Part shown: piece after piece, positions 44,663 to 54,700 of the stretch
Layout of the letters: every line of letters begins with the position of its first letter
Numbering within the stretch: the first letter of the stretch is position 1
Origin: Glycomyces arizonensis DSM 44726
GTDB taxonomy: Bacteria; Actinomycetota; Actinomycetes; Mycobacteriales; Micromonosporaceae
DNA: 64,000 nucleotides
Direction of reading: 5' to 3'
Assembly (NCBI RefSeq): GCF_000482705.1
Contig: NZ_AXWO01000014.1
Coordinates: forward strand, 84,258-148,257
The notes under the pieces: model-generated
The model's database searches: none
Told to the model about the DNA's origin: nothing
The model's input: only the letters and a program-made list of their open reading frames with translations
Program-made: the position numbers and the translations under genes

Positions 44663-45630
44663 CTCTCCGGGTAGCCCACCGTCGGCGCCGAGACGTCGTC
44701 GAGGGCCAGCCTGATCTCCGGGGGCAGGAACAGCTGCTCCGCGGCCAGGGACGCCCGCAGCTGCGTAGCGTTGCGGGCGCCCACGATCGCCGAGGCGACG
44801 CCCGGCTGGTCCCGCACCCACGCCAGCGCCACCTCCAAGGGGCTGACCCCCAGCCCCTCGGCGGCGGTGGCGACCGCTTCGACGATGCCCGCCGACCGCT
44901 CGTCCAGATAGGTCGTCGCGAACCGCGACCACTGCGCCGAGGCCGCCCGCGAGTCCGAGGGCCGCCCGAACCGGTACTTGCCGGTCAGCACGCCCCTGCC
45001 CAGCGGCGACCACGCCAAGAGGCCCAGCTCCATCGCCAGGCACGCCGGCAGCACCTCCCGCTCGACCCCCCGCTGGAGCAGCGAGTACTCGACCTCCGAG
45101 GCGACGATCGGCGTCCGCCCCGGCCAGGCCGACTGCCACGCGCACCCCCGCGCCGTCTGCCAACCAGTGTGATTGGACACTCCCACATAGCGGACCTTGC
45201 CGCTGCTGACGGCCATGTCGAGGGCCGCCATCGTCTCCTCCACCGGCGTGTCCGGGTCGTAGACGTGCAGCAGCCACAGGTCGATGTAGTCGGTGCCCAG
45301 GCGGCGCAGCGAGTGCTCCAGGCAGCGCATGAGCCACCCTCGCGAGGTGTCGCGCTTGCGGTCCGAGCCGTCGGTGCGCACCCCCGCCTTCGTGGCGATG
45401 TGGATCTCCGACCGCGCCACGACCTTCCCGATGAGCTGGCCGATCGCGGCCTCGGCCGCGCCCTGCCCGAACACGTCGGCGGTGTCGACGAGGGTCCCGC
45501 CGGCCTCGACGAACGTCTGGAGCTGCGCGGCGGCGTCCTCCAGCCCGACCTCGTCGGTGGTCCACGTCATCGTGCCAAGCCCGAGGGAGGAGACCTCGAT
45601 GCCGCTGCGTCCAAGTGGTCGGCGTTCCAT
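44656..45630 (-). CDS. aldo/keto reductase
   Basis: A 324-residue NADPH-dependent reductase with the (beta/alpha)8 AKR fold. It starts MERRPLGRSGIEVSSLGLGT, has the catalytic Asp/Tyr region GTLVDTADVFGQGAAEAAIG (Tyr is replaced by Phe in DVFG, a variation seen in some AKRs that may alter catalysis), RRLGTDYIDLWLLHVYDPDT and the C-terminal NADPH loop IVGARNATQL. The ATG at 45630 is the standard beginning. The 262-bp gap upstream (45631-45892) contains only the uppP promoter region; TACGCT at 45854-45859 is a possible -10 box. Confidence 0.88.
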   Translation of the reverse strand: MERRPLGRSGIEVSSLGLGTMTWTTDEVGLEDAAAQLQTFVEAGGTLVDTADVFGQGAAEAAIGQLIGKVVARSEIHIATKAGVRTDGSDRKRDTSRGWLMRCLEHSLRRLGTDYIDLWLLHVYDPDTPVEETMAALDMAVSSGKVRYVGVSNHTGWQTARGCAWQSAWPGRTPIVASEVEYSLLQRGVEREVLPACLAMELGLLAWSPLGRGVLTGKYRFGRPSDSRAASAQWSRFATTYLDERSAGIVEAVATAAEGLGVSPLEVALAWVRDQPGVASAIVGARNATQLRASLAAEQLFLPPEIRLALDDVSAPTVGYPESY

Positions 45631-45892
45631 GGTCACACAAGGTACATCGAGCAAGTCTCGGATATCCACGCGCTTTCCCTCGCAACCCGATCGTGTCCGC
45701 CCTCGGCCGTCCGGCCGAGCCGCCCGGCGCCGCTCCTCCCGCGGAAGGACCCGCGTTCCGGCCGGGCGACCGAGGCCCCCTGGCGCTGCGGCCAATAGCC
45801 TCACTGATGCACCGCGCGCCCCGGCGTCAGATGCGGCCCCCGAGCCCGGGGCGGCTACGCTGTCGGACGTTGAAATCTGAAGGGAACCCGAG

Positions 45893-46711
45893 TTGGACAT
45901 CTGGCAAGCGATCATCCTCGGCATCGTCGAGGGCATCACCGAGTTCCTCCCGATCTCGTCCACCGGCCACCTGACGGTCTTCTCGGCCTTCATCGGGCTC
46001 GACCCCGCCGCCGAGGAGATCATCGCCTTCAACGCGGTCATCCAGGGCGGGGCGATCCTGGCGATCCTGGTCTACTTCCTCAAGGACATCGTCGGCATCG
46101 CCAAGGGCTGGACCATCGGGGTGTTCAACCGCGAGCGGCGCGGCCGGGAGTACCGCTTCGGCTGGTACGTCATCGTCGGCTCGATCCCGATCGCCGTCGC
46201 CGGGCTGCTCATCGAGGACTACATCGATGCCGTGTTCAACCTCTACGCGGTCGGCATCGGCGCGATCGCGTGGTCCTTCGTCATGTGGTTCGGCGAGCGC
46301 GCCGCCACCCACCAGCGCAGCGAGGCCCACATCAACATGAAGGACGCCCTCTTCGTCGGCGGTATCCAGGTGATCTCGCTGTTCCCCGGCGTCTCCCGCG
46401 CCGGAGCGACCATGACCGCCGGGATGCTGCGCGACCTCGACCGCACCACCGCCACCCGCTTCTCGTTCTTCCTCGGCATCCCCGCCCTGGTCGGCGCCAG
46501 CCTCCTGGAGATGAAGGACGCCGTCGGCGGCGACCTGCCGCTCGCCTCGCTCATCACCGGCGTCATCGTCTCCGCCGGCGTCGCCTACGTCGTGACCGCC
46601 TGGCTGATGAAGTTCATAACCACCCACACCTTCATGCCGTTCGTGTGGTACCGCATCGCCTTCGGACTGATCATCATCGCCATCGTCGCGGCGGGCCTCG
46701 TCCCGGCCTGA
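45893..46711 (+). CDS. uppP: undecaprenyl-diphosphatase
   Basis: A 272-residue membrane enzyme (UppP/BacA family) that dephosphorylates undecaprenyl diphosphate to recycle the lipid carrier of cell-wall synthesis and gives basal bacitracin resistance. Both active-site motifs are present: [15 protein letters not shown] (residues about 13-27) and [16 protein letters not shown] (about 164-179). There are seven to eight membrane segments. The start is TTG at 45893, with GAAGGGA about nine bases upstream. mshC follows, a neighbour seen in other actinobacteria. Confidence 0.95.
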   Translation: MDIWQAIILGIVEGITEFLPISSTGHLTVFSAFIGLDPAAEEIIAFNAVIQGGAILAILVYFLKDIVGIAKGWTIGVFNRERRGREYRFGWYVIVGSIPIAVAGLLIEDYIDAVFNLYAVGIGAIAWSFVMWFGERAATHQRSEAHINMKDALFVGGIQVISLFPGVSRAGATMTAGMLRDLDRTTATRFSFFLGIPALVGASLLEMKDAVGGDLPLASLITGVIVSAGVAYVVTAWLMKFITTHTFMPFVWYRIAFGLIIIAIVAAGLVPA

Positions 46712-46751
46712 CCGCTGGCCGCCCGGCCGAGCGCGAACTACGATCGCGGCT

Positions 46752-48071
46752 ATGGAATCTTGGACCGCACCCGACGTCCCCGCCCTGCCCGGACGCGGGC
46801 CCGCCCTGCGCCTGCACGACACCGCCACCGGCGAGCCGCGCGAGGCGGTGCGGCCCGGCGCCGAGCGCGCCACCATGTACGTGTGCGGCATCACACCCTA
46901 CGACGCGACGCACCTGGGCCACGCGGCCACGATGATCACCTTCGACCTGGTGAACCGCTACTGGCGCGACCAGGGCCTCGAAGTCGACTACGCCCAGAAC
47001 GTCACCGACGTCGACGAGCCGCTGTTCGAGCGCGCCGAGCGCGACGGCACCGACTGGCAGGTCCTCGGCCTGCGGGAGACCGCGCTCTACCGCGAGGACA
47101 TGGAGTCGCTGAGCGTCATCCCGCCGCGCCACTACATCGGCGCCGTCGAGACGATCCCGCTGGTCGGCAAGGCCGTCGCCGAGCTCCTCGAATCGGGCGG
47201 CGCGTACCGGCACGACTCGGGCGACGTCTACTACTCCGTCGCCGCGGCCCCCGCGTTCGGCGAGGAGTCGAACTACGACCGCGAGACCATGCTCGGCTAC
47301 TTCCGCGAACGGGGCGGCGACCCCGACCGCGAGGGCAAGCGCGACCCGCTCGACCCGATCCTGTGGAACGCCCCGCGCGAGGGCGAGCCCTCGTGGGACT
47401 CGGCCGTCGGCCCCGGCCGCCCCGGCTGGCACATCGAATGCGCCTGCATCGCCCTCGAACACCTCGGCACCACCATCGACGTCCAGGGCGGCGGCTCGGA
47501 CCTGATCTTCCCCCACCACGAGATGTCGGCCGCCCACGCCGAGTCGCTCACCGGCGACCGGCCCTTCGCGCGCGCCTACGTCCACACCGGCATGATCGGC
47601 CTCGACGGCGAGAAGATGTCGAAGTCCCTGGGCAACCTCGTGTTCGTCTCCAAGCTCCGTGCCGAGGGCGTCGACCCCGCCGCCGTGCGCCTGGCGCTGC
47701 TGGCCGGGCACTACCGCGCCGACCGCCAGTGGACCCGCGCCGGGCTCGCCGAGGCCGAACTGCGCCTCGGCCGCTGGCGGGAGGCCTGCTCGCGCGAGCT
47801 CGCCGTCCCGGCCGGTGCCATGCTCACCGCCGTCCGGGGCCGCCTGGCCGACGACCTCGACGCCGCCGGGGCGCTCGCCGTGGTCGACGCATGGGCCTCG
47901 GAGACCCTTTCCGCTGGTGGCGACGACCCGTCCGCGCCCGCCCTGGCCCGCGACACGATCGAAGGATTGCTCGGAATAGACTGCTCACGCTTATTGTGCG
48001 ATATGTCGAGTCTCGGTACGCTCCAACAGAGCGTAGCCGACTCCCCACGCCGCCAGAGGAGTCGCAATTGA
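46752..48071 (+). CDS. mshC: mycothiol ligase (cysteine:GlcN-Ins ligase)
   Basis: A 439-residue enzyme that joins cysteine to GlcN-Ins in mycothiol synthesis, ATP-dependent and derived from cysteinyl-tRNA synthetase. It has [20 protein letters not shown] (the HIGH-like motif HLGH and the zinc-site Cys), [33 protein letters not shown] and [10 protein letters not shown] (KMSKS). The anticodon-binding domain of CysRS is lacking, as expected. The ATG at 46752 lies exactly 7 nt after TACGAT (46739-46744), so the transcript is probably leaderless. The last four bases overlap the hoxX start. Confidence 0.95.
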   Translation: MESWTAPDVPALPGRGPALRLHDTATGEPREAVRPGAERATMYVCGITPYDATHLGHAATMITFDLVNRYWRDQGLEVDYAQNVTDVDEPLFERAERDGTDWQVLGLRETALYREDMESLSVIPPRHYIGAVETIPLVGKAVAELLESGGAYRHDSGDVYYSVAAAPAFGEESNYDRETMLGYFRERGGDPDREGKRDPLDPILWNAPREGEPSWDSAVGPGRPGWHIECACIALEHLGTTIDVQGGGSDLIFPHHEMSAAHAESLTGDRPFARAYVHTGMIGLDGEKMSKSLGNLVFVSKLRAEGVDPAAVRLALLAGHYRADRQWTRAGLAEAELRLGRWREACSRELAVPAGAMLTAVRGRLADDLDAAGALAVVDAWASETLSAGGDDPSAPALARDTIEGLLGIDCSRLLCDMSSLGTLQQSVADSPRRQRSRN

Positions 48072-49723
48072 AGATCCTGCTGCTGGTCTCGGCTTTCAAC
48101 GGGCTGACCCAGCGAGTCTGGTGTTCCCTGCGCGAACAGGGACATGACGTCGGCGTCGAACTCGCCCCCGCGTTCGACGGCCCCGAATCGCTGACCCGCG
48201 CCGTCGAGCGGACCGACCCCGACCTGATCCTGTGCCCCTTCCTGAAGCACCGGGTCCCCGACGAGGTGTGGCAGCGGTGGACCACCGTCATCATCCACCC
48301 CGGACCGGTGGGCGACCGCGGGCCGTCCTCACTGGACCACGCCATCCTCGATCGGCGCGACCGCTGGGGCGTCACCGCCCTCTCCGCGGTCGAGGAGATG
48401 GACGCCGGGCCCGTCTGGGCCACCTCCACCTTCGACCTTCCGCGGGCAGTCACCAAGAGCGCCCTCTACAACAGCCTCGTCGCCGACGCGGCCATGGAAT
48501 GCGTCGCCCGGACCGTCCGCAAGGTCGCCGACGGCGAGCAGCCCCTGCCGCCCGCCGAAGTGCCGCGGGTCGTCCGCGGCACCACCGAGCTGCCGCTGCT
48601 GCGCCGCAAGGCCTTCGAGATCGACTGGCGCGCCGGCGCCGACGAGGTCGCCCGCCGCGTCGCCGCCGCCGACGGCGCCCCCGGCGCACCCGCCGACCTC
48701 GGCGGCAAGAGCTACTGCCTGTTCGACGCGACCGCCGTCCCCGACCAGCACGGCGCCGCCCCCGGCACCGTCGTCGGACGCAACCTCGAATCGGTCGCCA
48801 TCGCCTGCGGCCAGGGCACCCTCTGGGTCGGCTACGCCGCCGAATTCACCACCAAGCGAGGCCCCAAGCTCCCCGCCTCGATGGTCATCGACGCCTCCCG
48901 CGCGCCGTTCCTGCCCGTCCCCGACGCGGCCGCCGAGTCCGCCTACCGCCGCGAAGGCGACATCGGCTACCTCACCATCCGCTCCTACAACGGCGCCATG
49001 CACACCGAGCAGTGCCGCCGCCTGACCGCCGCCGTCGAGAAGGCCCTCACCGAGGACACCCGGCTCCTCGTCCTCACCGGCACCGAGCACGCCTTCTCCA
49101 ACGGCATCCACCTCGGCGTCATCGACGCCGCCCCCGACCCCGCCGCCGAGGCGTGGGCCAACATCCGCGCCATCGACGAGCTGTGCACCGCCGTCGCCGC
49201 GGCCGACCAGCTCACCATGGCCGCCTTCAGCGCCAACGCCGGCGCCGGCGGCGTCATGGCCGGTCTGTGCGCCGATGTCACCGTCGCCCGCGACGGCGTC
49301 GTCCTCAACCCGTACTACGACATGGGCATCTTCGGCTCCGAGCTGCACACCTGGACGGTGGCCGGCCGCGTCGGACCCGACCGAGCCGCCTCCCTCCTCG
49401 GCGACAAGCTCCCGATCTCGGCCGCCCAGGCCGCCCGCATCGGCCTGATCGAGGCCGTCGGCCCCCGCGAGTGGTCCTCGTTCGGGCACTGGCTGAGCGC
49501 CGTCGCCGTCGGCTACAACGAGCCGGTCAGCCGCGGACGCCTGCACGCCGCCAAGGAGCGGCGCCGCGCCGAGTCCAGGCCGCTGTCGTACTACCGCACG
49601 ATCGAGCTGGCCGAGATGGCCCGCGACCTCTTCGACGACCGCCACGGCTTCGAGGGCATGCGGCGCGCGTTCCTGCGCAAAACCGCCCCCGTCGCCACAC
49701 CCGCGAAACTCCGCTTCGCATAG
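48068..49723 (+). CDS. hoxX: HoxX-like protein (formyltransferase-crotonase fusion)
   Basis: A 551-residue fusion. Residues 1-250 are a formyl-THF-hydrolase/transferase domain ([40 protein letters not shown], and the C-terminal Formyl_trans_C part). Residues 290-530 are a crotonase domain ([40 protein letters not shown]). HoxX makes the CO ligand of oxygen-tolerant [NiFe]-hydrogenases from formyl-THF through formyl-CoA. No hydrogenase or hyp gene is in this window, so it is an orphan here. The TTG start at 48068 has AGGAG seven bases upstream and overlaps the mshC stop (TTGA). A terminator follows. Confidence 0.86.
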   Translation: MKILLLVSAFNGLTQRVWCSLREQGHDVGVELAPAFDGPESLTRAVERTDPDLILCPFLKHRVPDEVWQRWTTVIIHPGPVGDRGPSSLDHAILDRRDRWGVTALSAVEEMDAGPVWATSTFDLPRAVTKSALYNSLVADAAMECVARTVRKVADGEQPLPPAEVPRVVRGTTELPLLRRKAFEIDWRAGADEVARRVAAADGAPGAPADLGGKSYCLFDATAVPDQHGAAPGTVVGRNLESVAIACGQGTLWVGYAAEFTTKRGPKLPASMVIDASRAPFLPVPDAAAESAYRREGDIGYLTIRSYNGAMHTEQCRRLTAAVEKALTEDTRLLVLTGTEHAFSNGIHLGVIDAAPDPAAEAWANIRAIDELCTAVAAADQLTMAAFSANAGAGGVMAGLCADVTVARDGVVLNPYYDMGIFGSELHTWTVAGRVGPDRAASLLGDKLPISAAQAARIGLIEAVGPREWSSFGHWLSAVAVGYNEPVSRGRLHAAKERRRAESRPLSYYRTIELAEMARDLFDDRHGFEGMRRAFLRKTAPVATPAKLRFA

Positions 49724-49726
49724 GCC

Positions 49727-49752
49727 GCCGATGCCGCTCCGGCGGCATCGGC
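49727..49752 (+). terminator. terminator after hoxX
   Basis: GCCGATGCCGC pairs perfectly with GCGGCATCGGC (11 bp) over the tetraloop TCCG, 4 bp past the hoxX stop. Confidence 0.82.
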
Positions 49753-49759
49753 GAACGCG

Positions 49760-49788
49760 TTGACAGGCCGGTCCAGACCTGATCCACT
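49760..49788 (+). promoter_or_regulatory. candidate promoter of phhA
   Basis: A consensus TTGACA (49760-49765), 17-bp spacer and a weak TCCACT (49783-49788). The ATG at 49795 is 6 nt further with no ribosome-binding sequence, again fitting a leaderless transcript. Confidence 0.55.
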
Positions 49789-49794
49789 GGCACT

Positions 49795-50685
49795 ATGTTC
49801 GAAGAAGGACAGTATTTCGCGCCGGTCAACACCGACGCAGACGGCACGGTCGTCGTGGAACTGGGTGAGAACCACCCGGGATTCGCCGACGCCGAATACC
49901 GCGAGCGGCGCAACGCCCTCGCGGCACTCGCATTGGACTGGGAGCCCGGGGAACCGGTACCGACGGCTTCCTACACCGATGACGAACACGAAGTGTGGCG
50001 GCTGGTCAGTGCGGAACTGGCCGTCAAACACCGCGAACTGGCCGCACGCGAGTACCTGGAGGGCACCGAGCGCCTCGCGCTGCCGGGCGACCACATCCCG
50101 CAGCTCGCCGAGGTCTCCGAGGCCCTGGAGCCGCTCACCGGGTTCAGCTACCGGCCCGCCGCCGGACTGGTGCCCCTCAGGGACTTCTACGGCGTGCTCG
50201 GCGAGGGCAAGTTCTACGCAACGCAGTACATCAGGCACCACTCGGTGCCGTTCTACACGCCCGAACCGGACGTCGTCCACGAGGTCATCGGCCACGCCAA
50301 CGCGCTGGCCTCGCCCCGCTTCGCCGCGCTCTACCGCGCGGCCGGGGACGCGGCCCGCCGCGTCCACTCCGAGGACGCGCTCGAGTTCGTCTCCCGCGTC
50401 TTCTGGTTCACCCTCGAATTCGGCGTCATGAGCGAGCCGGACGGCCTCAAGGCCTACGGCGCGGGCATCATGTCCTCCTACGGCGAGATCGACGAGTTCA
50501 GGGGCATGACGATCATGCCGCTCGATCTGGCCACCATGGGCACGATCGACTACGACATCACCCAATACCAGGACAAACTGTTCGACGCCGGGTCGATGGA
50601 CCAGCTCGAGGACGTCGTGGGGGAGTTCTGGGCCACCTGCGACGACGACGCGATCGAGCGGATCAAGGTCGAGGCGGTGCCTTAG
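49795..50685 (+). CDS. phhA: phenylalanine 4-monooxygenase
   Basis: A 296-residue non-heme iron, tetrahydropterin-dependent aromatic amino-acid hydroxylase that converts phenylalanine to tyrosine. The iron ligands are His162 and His167 in DVVHEVIGHANAL and Glu208 in FWFTLEFGVM. GFSYRPAAGLVPLRDFYGVL is the pterin-side region. It lacks the ACT regulatory domain, as bacterial enzymes do. Tyrosine hydroxylase-like or tryptophan specificity cannot be excluded from sequence alone. It ends 4 bp inside the convergent small gene at 50682. Confidence 0.92.
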   Translation: MFEEGQYFAPVNTDADGTVVVELGENHPGFADAEYRERRNALAALALDWEPGEPVPTASYTDDEHEVWRLVSAELAVKHRELAAREYLEGTERLALPGDHIPQLAEVSEALEPLTGFSYRPAAGLVPLRDFYGVLGEGKFYATQYIRHHSVPFYTPEPDVVHEVIGHANALASPRFAALYRAAGDAARRVHSEDALEFVSRVFWFTLEFGVMSEPDGLKAYGAGIMSSYGEIDEFRGMTIMPLDLATMGTIDYDITQYQDKLFDAGSMDQLEDVVGEFWATCDDDAIERIKVEAVP

Positions 50686-50804
50686 CGGTAGTGACGCCGC
50701 TTGTCGGCGTCCTCGATCGCGTGGCGTACCGCCAGTCGAACGATCCAATAGAGGACAAAGGCGCCGATGAAGAGGTAGAACAGGGTGACTGTGAGGGCTT
50801 CCAT
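50682..50804 (-). CDS. 40-residue single-pass membrane protein
   Basis: The frame encodes MEALTVTLFYLFIGAFVLYW plus a basic/acidic tail ending KRRHYR. One membrane helix (residues about 5-24) is followed by a charged cytosolic tail, with the 'positive inside' layout. The ATG at 50804 is exactly 7 nt after TACGAT on the minus strand (50817-50812), and CTGAGC lies 17 bp above, so the message could be leaderless. The stop overlaps the phhA stop, which makes the frame look like a real, packed gene. Function unknown. Confidence 0.55.
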   Translation of the reverse strand: MEALTVTLFYLFIGAFVLYWIVRLAVRHAIEDADKRRHYR

Positions 50805-50826
50805 GCGCCCGATCGTATCGGGCGCA
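50804..50826. repeat. inverted repeat between PPOX gene and small membrane gene
   Basis: TGCGCCCGAT and ATCGGGCGCA (10 bp) flank CGT. It may end transcription of the PPOX gene, or act as an operator for the small gene, whose -10 box it contains. Confidence 0.6.
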
Positions 50827-50836
50827 CGGGCACCGC

Positions 50837-51478
50837 TCAGTACAGCTGCTTCTCGTAGACCTCGCCGTAGTACGCGGTGAGCTCCTCGAGCGTCTTGTCG
50901 ACCGTCTGCGTCTCCTTGACCATCTGCGCGTGGGACGGCAGCACGTCGGGCGTCCATGTCTCGGGCTTCCAGATCCCCGAGCGCATGGACGACTTGCCGC
51001 AGTGGAAGAAGATCGTCTCGATCTCCACCACGAGCGCCAGGATCGGCTTGTGGCCCTTGACGACCATGTCCTCGAAGAACGGCGCGTCCGACACCACGCG
51101 GGCGCGCCCGTTGATCCGCAGCGTCTCCCGGCGCCCCGGCAGGAGCGAGAGCAGCCCGACGTGCGGATTGGACAGGACGTTGCGGTAGCCGTCGACGCGC
51201 TTGTTGCCCTTGCGCTCGGGGACGGCGACCGTGGTGTCGTCCAGCACGTGGACGATCCCGCCGGGGTCGCCCTTCGGCGAGGCGTCGCAGTTGCCCTCGG
51301 CGTCCGAGGTCGCGACCACGCAGTACGGCGAGACGGCGAGCCACTCGCGGTCCCGCTGGTGGAGCTTGGGGCGCTCCTTCTTGGCCGCCTGGGGATTGAC
51401 CTCTCCCACGATCTCCCGCAGCCGCTCCGGATCGGTCACTTCAGTCCACAAACGAGTATCGACGGCGTCCATCTGCAT
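50837..51478 (-). CDS. pyridoxamine 5'-phosphate oxidase-fold protein (FMN/F420 type)
   Basis: A 213-residue split-barrel flavin-binding protein of the PPOX class, near the MSMEG_1061-type group. It has HQRDREWLAVSPYCVVATSD, CDASPKGDPGGIVHVLDDTT and GYRNVLSNPHVGLLSLLPGR, where the cofactor phosphate would bind, and ends with TYYGEVYEKQLY-like residues. It probably reduces or oxidises a small molecule; the substrate and cofactor are unknown. Either ATG at 51478 or 51472 could start it. The 225-bp gap above it (51479-51703) carries no gene and holds the metH promoter. Confidence 0.83.
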   Translation of the reverse strand: MQMDAVDTRLWTEVTDPERLREIVGEVNPQAAKKERPKLHQRDREWLAVSPYCVVATSDAEGNCDASPKGDPGGIVHVLDDTTVAVPERKGNKRVDGYRNVLSNPHVGLLSLLPGRRETLRINGRARVVSDAPFFEDMVVKGHKPILALVVEIETIFFHCGKSSMRSGIWKPETWTPDVLPSHAQMVKETQTVDKTLEELTAYYGEVYEKQLY

Positions 51479-51703
51479 CCCTTCGCGATCCGGGGGCTTC
51501 CGCCCCGATGTTACTCCCGAGTCCCACCACGCCCGTGATCATTCCCACCACGTGGCCCGCCAGGCGCAGCGGCACCGTCCCGCTCGGGTCTCCGCAGCCG
51601 CCCGGCCGCGGCGCGGACCGTCCGCGCCAGCCGTGAACGACACCATGTCCACGTGGTGAAACCCCCCTCCCACCTCCCGGCACACCCCATTACCCTTGAG
51701 GAC

Positions 51704-54700
51704 GTGTCTGCACTGAACAGCTTCCTCGAGACCCTCAGCCGCCGCGTCGTGATCGCCGACGGGGGCATGGGCACCATGCTGCAGACCTTCGACCCCCCGC
51801 TCGAGGACTTCGACGGCCACGAGGGCCTCTCCGACATCCTGTGCCTGACCAGGCCCGACATCGTCCTCGCCATCCACGACGCCTACCTCGCCGCGGGCGC
51901 CGACTGCGTCGGGACCAACAGCTTCAACGCCAACTACGGCGGCCTGATCGAATACGGCATCACCGAGCGCGCCCGCGAGCTCGCCCGCGCCGCCGCCGCC
52001 CTAGCCCGACAGAAGGCCGACGAGCACGCCACCCCCGAGTGGCCCCGCTTCGTCCTCGGCTCCATGGGCGGCGGCACCCGCCTGCCCACCCTCGGCCACG
52101 CCCCCTACGCGATCCTGCGCGACCACTACCGCGAGTGCGCCTCCGGGCTCATCGAAGGCGGCGCCGACGCCATCCTCATCGAGACCGCCCAGGACCTCCT
52201 CCAGGCCAAGGCCGCCGTCATCGGCGCCAAACGCGCCAACGCCGACCTCGGCACGAACACCCCGATCATCGCCCAGGTCACCGTCGAGACCACCGGCACC
52301 ATGCTCGTCGGCGGCGAGATCGGCGCCGCGCTCACCAGCCTCACCGCCCTCGGCGTCGACCTCATCGGCCTCAACTGCGCCACCGGCCCCGACGAGATGA
52401 GCGAGCACATCCGCCACCTCTCGCGCCACTCGCCCGTCCCCATCTCGGTCATGCCCAACGCCGGCCTGCCCGTCCTCGGCCCGAACGGCGCGGTCTACCC
52501 CCTCACCCCCGACGAGCTCGCCGACGCCCACGAGGACTTCGTCAAGAACTACGGCGTGAACCTCGTCGGCGGCTGCTGCGGCACCACCCCCGACCACATC
52601 CGCGCCGTCCGCGCCCGCCTCAGCGCCTCCGACGGCACCGGCGCCCCCGAGCGCCTCCTCGCCCCCAAGGAGCGCACCCCCGTCATCGAACCGGGCGTCT
52701 CCTCCTCCTACCACCACATGCCCTACCGCCAGGACGCCTCGATCATCAACGTGGGCGAGCGCACCAACGCCAACGGCTCGAAGGCCTTCCGCAACGCCAT
52801 GCTCGACGCCGACTACGACCGCTGCGTCGAGATCGCCCGCGAGCAGACCCGCGGCGGCTCCCACATGCTCGATTTGTGCATCGACTACGTCGGCCGCGAC
52901 GGCGCCGAGGACATGCGCGTCCTCGCCTCCCGCTTCGCCACCGCCTCCACCCTGCCGATCATGCTCGACTCCACCGAGCCGAACGTGGTCGAGGCGGGTC
53001 TGGAGGCCCTCGGCGGCAAATGCGTCGTCAACTCCGTCAACTTCGAGGACGGCGACGGCCCGAACTCCCGCTACCAGCGCATCATGCCGCTCGTGGCCGA
53101 GCACGGCGCCGGCGTGGTCGCCCTGTGCATCGACGAGGACGGCCAGGCCCGCGACCGCGACTGGAAGGTCCGCGTCGCCGAGCGCCTCATCGCCGACCTC
53201 ACCGGCACCTGGGGCATGAGGATCGAGGACATCTTCGTCGACGCCCTCACCTTCCCCATCTCCACCGGCCAGGAGGAGACCCGCCGCGACGGCCTGGAGA
53301 CCATCGCCGCCATCCGCGAGATCGCCCGCCGCCACCCCGGCGTCAACTTCACTCTCGGCGTCTCCAACATCTCCTTCGGCCTCAACCCGGCCGCCCGCCA
53401 GGTCCTCAACTCCGTGTTCCTCCACGAATGCGTCGAAGCGGGCCTGACCAGCGCCATCGTCCACGCCTCCAAGATCCTGCCGATGGCCTCCATCCCCGAG
53501 GAGCAGAAGCAGGTCGCCCTCGACATGGTCTACGACCGGCGCACCGACGACTACGATCCGCTCCAGAGGCTCATCGAGATCTTCGACGGCGTCAGCCTCG
53601 CCGGATCCAAGGAGGCCCGCGCCGAGGCGCTCGCCGCGCTCCCGCTCGGCGAGCGCCTCGCCCAGCGCATCATCGACGGCGACAAGAACGGCCTCGACAC
53701 CGACCTCGACGCCGCCCTCGCCGAGGGCAAGCGGCCGCTGGAGATCATCAACGACCACCTCCTCGAGGGCATGAAGGTCGTCGGCGACCGCTTCGGCGCG
53801 GGGCAGATGCAGCTGCCGTTCGTCCTCCAGTCCGCCGAGGCCATGAAGTTCGCCGTCGCCCACCTCGAACCCCACATGGACAAGGCCGACGCCACCGACA
53901 AGGGCACCATCGTCCTGGCCACCGTCCGCGGCGACGTCCACGACATCGGCAAGAACCTCGTCGACATCATCCTGTCCAACAACGGCTACACCGTCGTCAA
54001 CCTCGGCATCAAGCAGCCCATCAACGCCATCCTCGACGCCGCCGAGACGCACGGCGCCGACGTCATCGGCATGAGCGGCCTGCTCGTCAAGTCCACGGTC
54101 ATCATGAAGGACAACCTCGCCGAGATGATGGCCCGCGGCCTCCACAGCCGCTGGCCCGTCCTCCTCGGCGGCGCCGCCCTCACCCGCGCCTACGTCGAGG
54201 ACGACCTGCGCGAGATGTTCGAGGACGGCCAGGTCCACTACGCCCGCGACGCCTTCGAGGGCCTCTCGCTCATGGACCGCGTCATGACCGCCCGCCGCAC
54301 CGGCGTGCCGATCACCGACCCCGAGCGCGAGGCGAAGATCGCCAAACGGCGCGAGCGCCGCGCCAAGCAGGCCACGCTCGTCGCCGAGTCGCTCCCCGAC
54401 CTCGACGACACCTCGGTGCGCAGCGACGTCGCCACCGACGTCGACGTGCCCAGGCCGCCGTTCTTCGGCACCCGCGTGGTCAAGGGCATCGCCCTGGCCG
54501 AATACGCCGCGATGCTCGACGAGCGCGCCACGTTCCTCGGCCAATGGGGCCTCAAGCCCACGCGCGGCGACGGTCCCTCCTACGAAGAGCTCGTCGAGAC
54601 CGAAGGACGGCCGCGCCTGCGCCACTGGCTCGACCGCCTCCAGACCGACAACGTCCTCGAAGCCAAGGTCGCCTACGGCTACCTGCCGTGCTACTCCGAG

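Noticed and set aside
51479..51703. A possible cobalamin riboswitch upstream of metH
   Set aside because: No B12-box-like sequence or matching stems are present, and a -10 box 7 nt before the GTG implies a leaderless transcript with no room for one.
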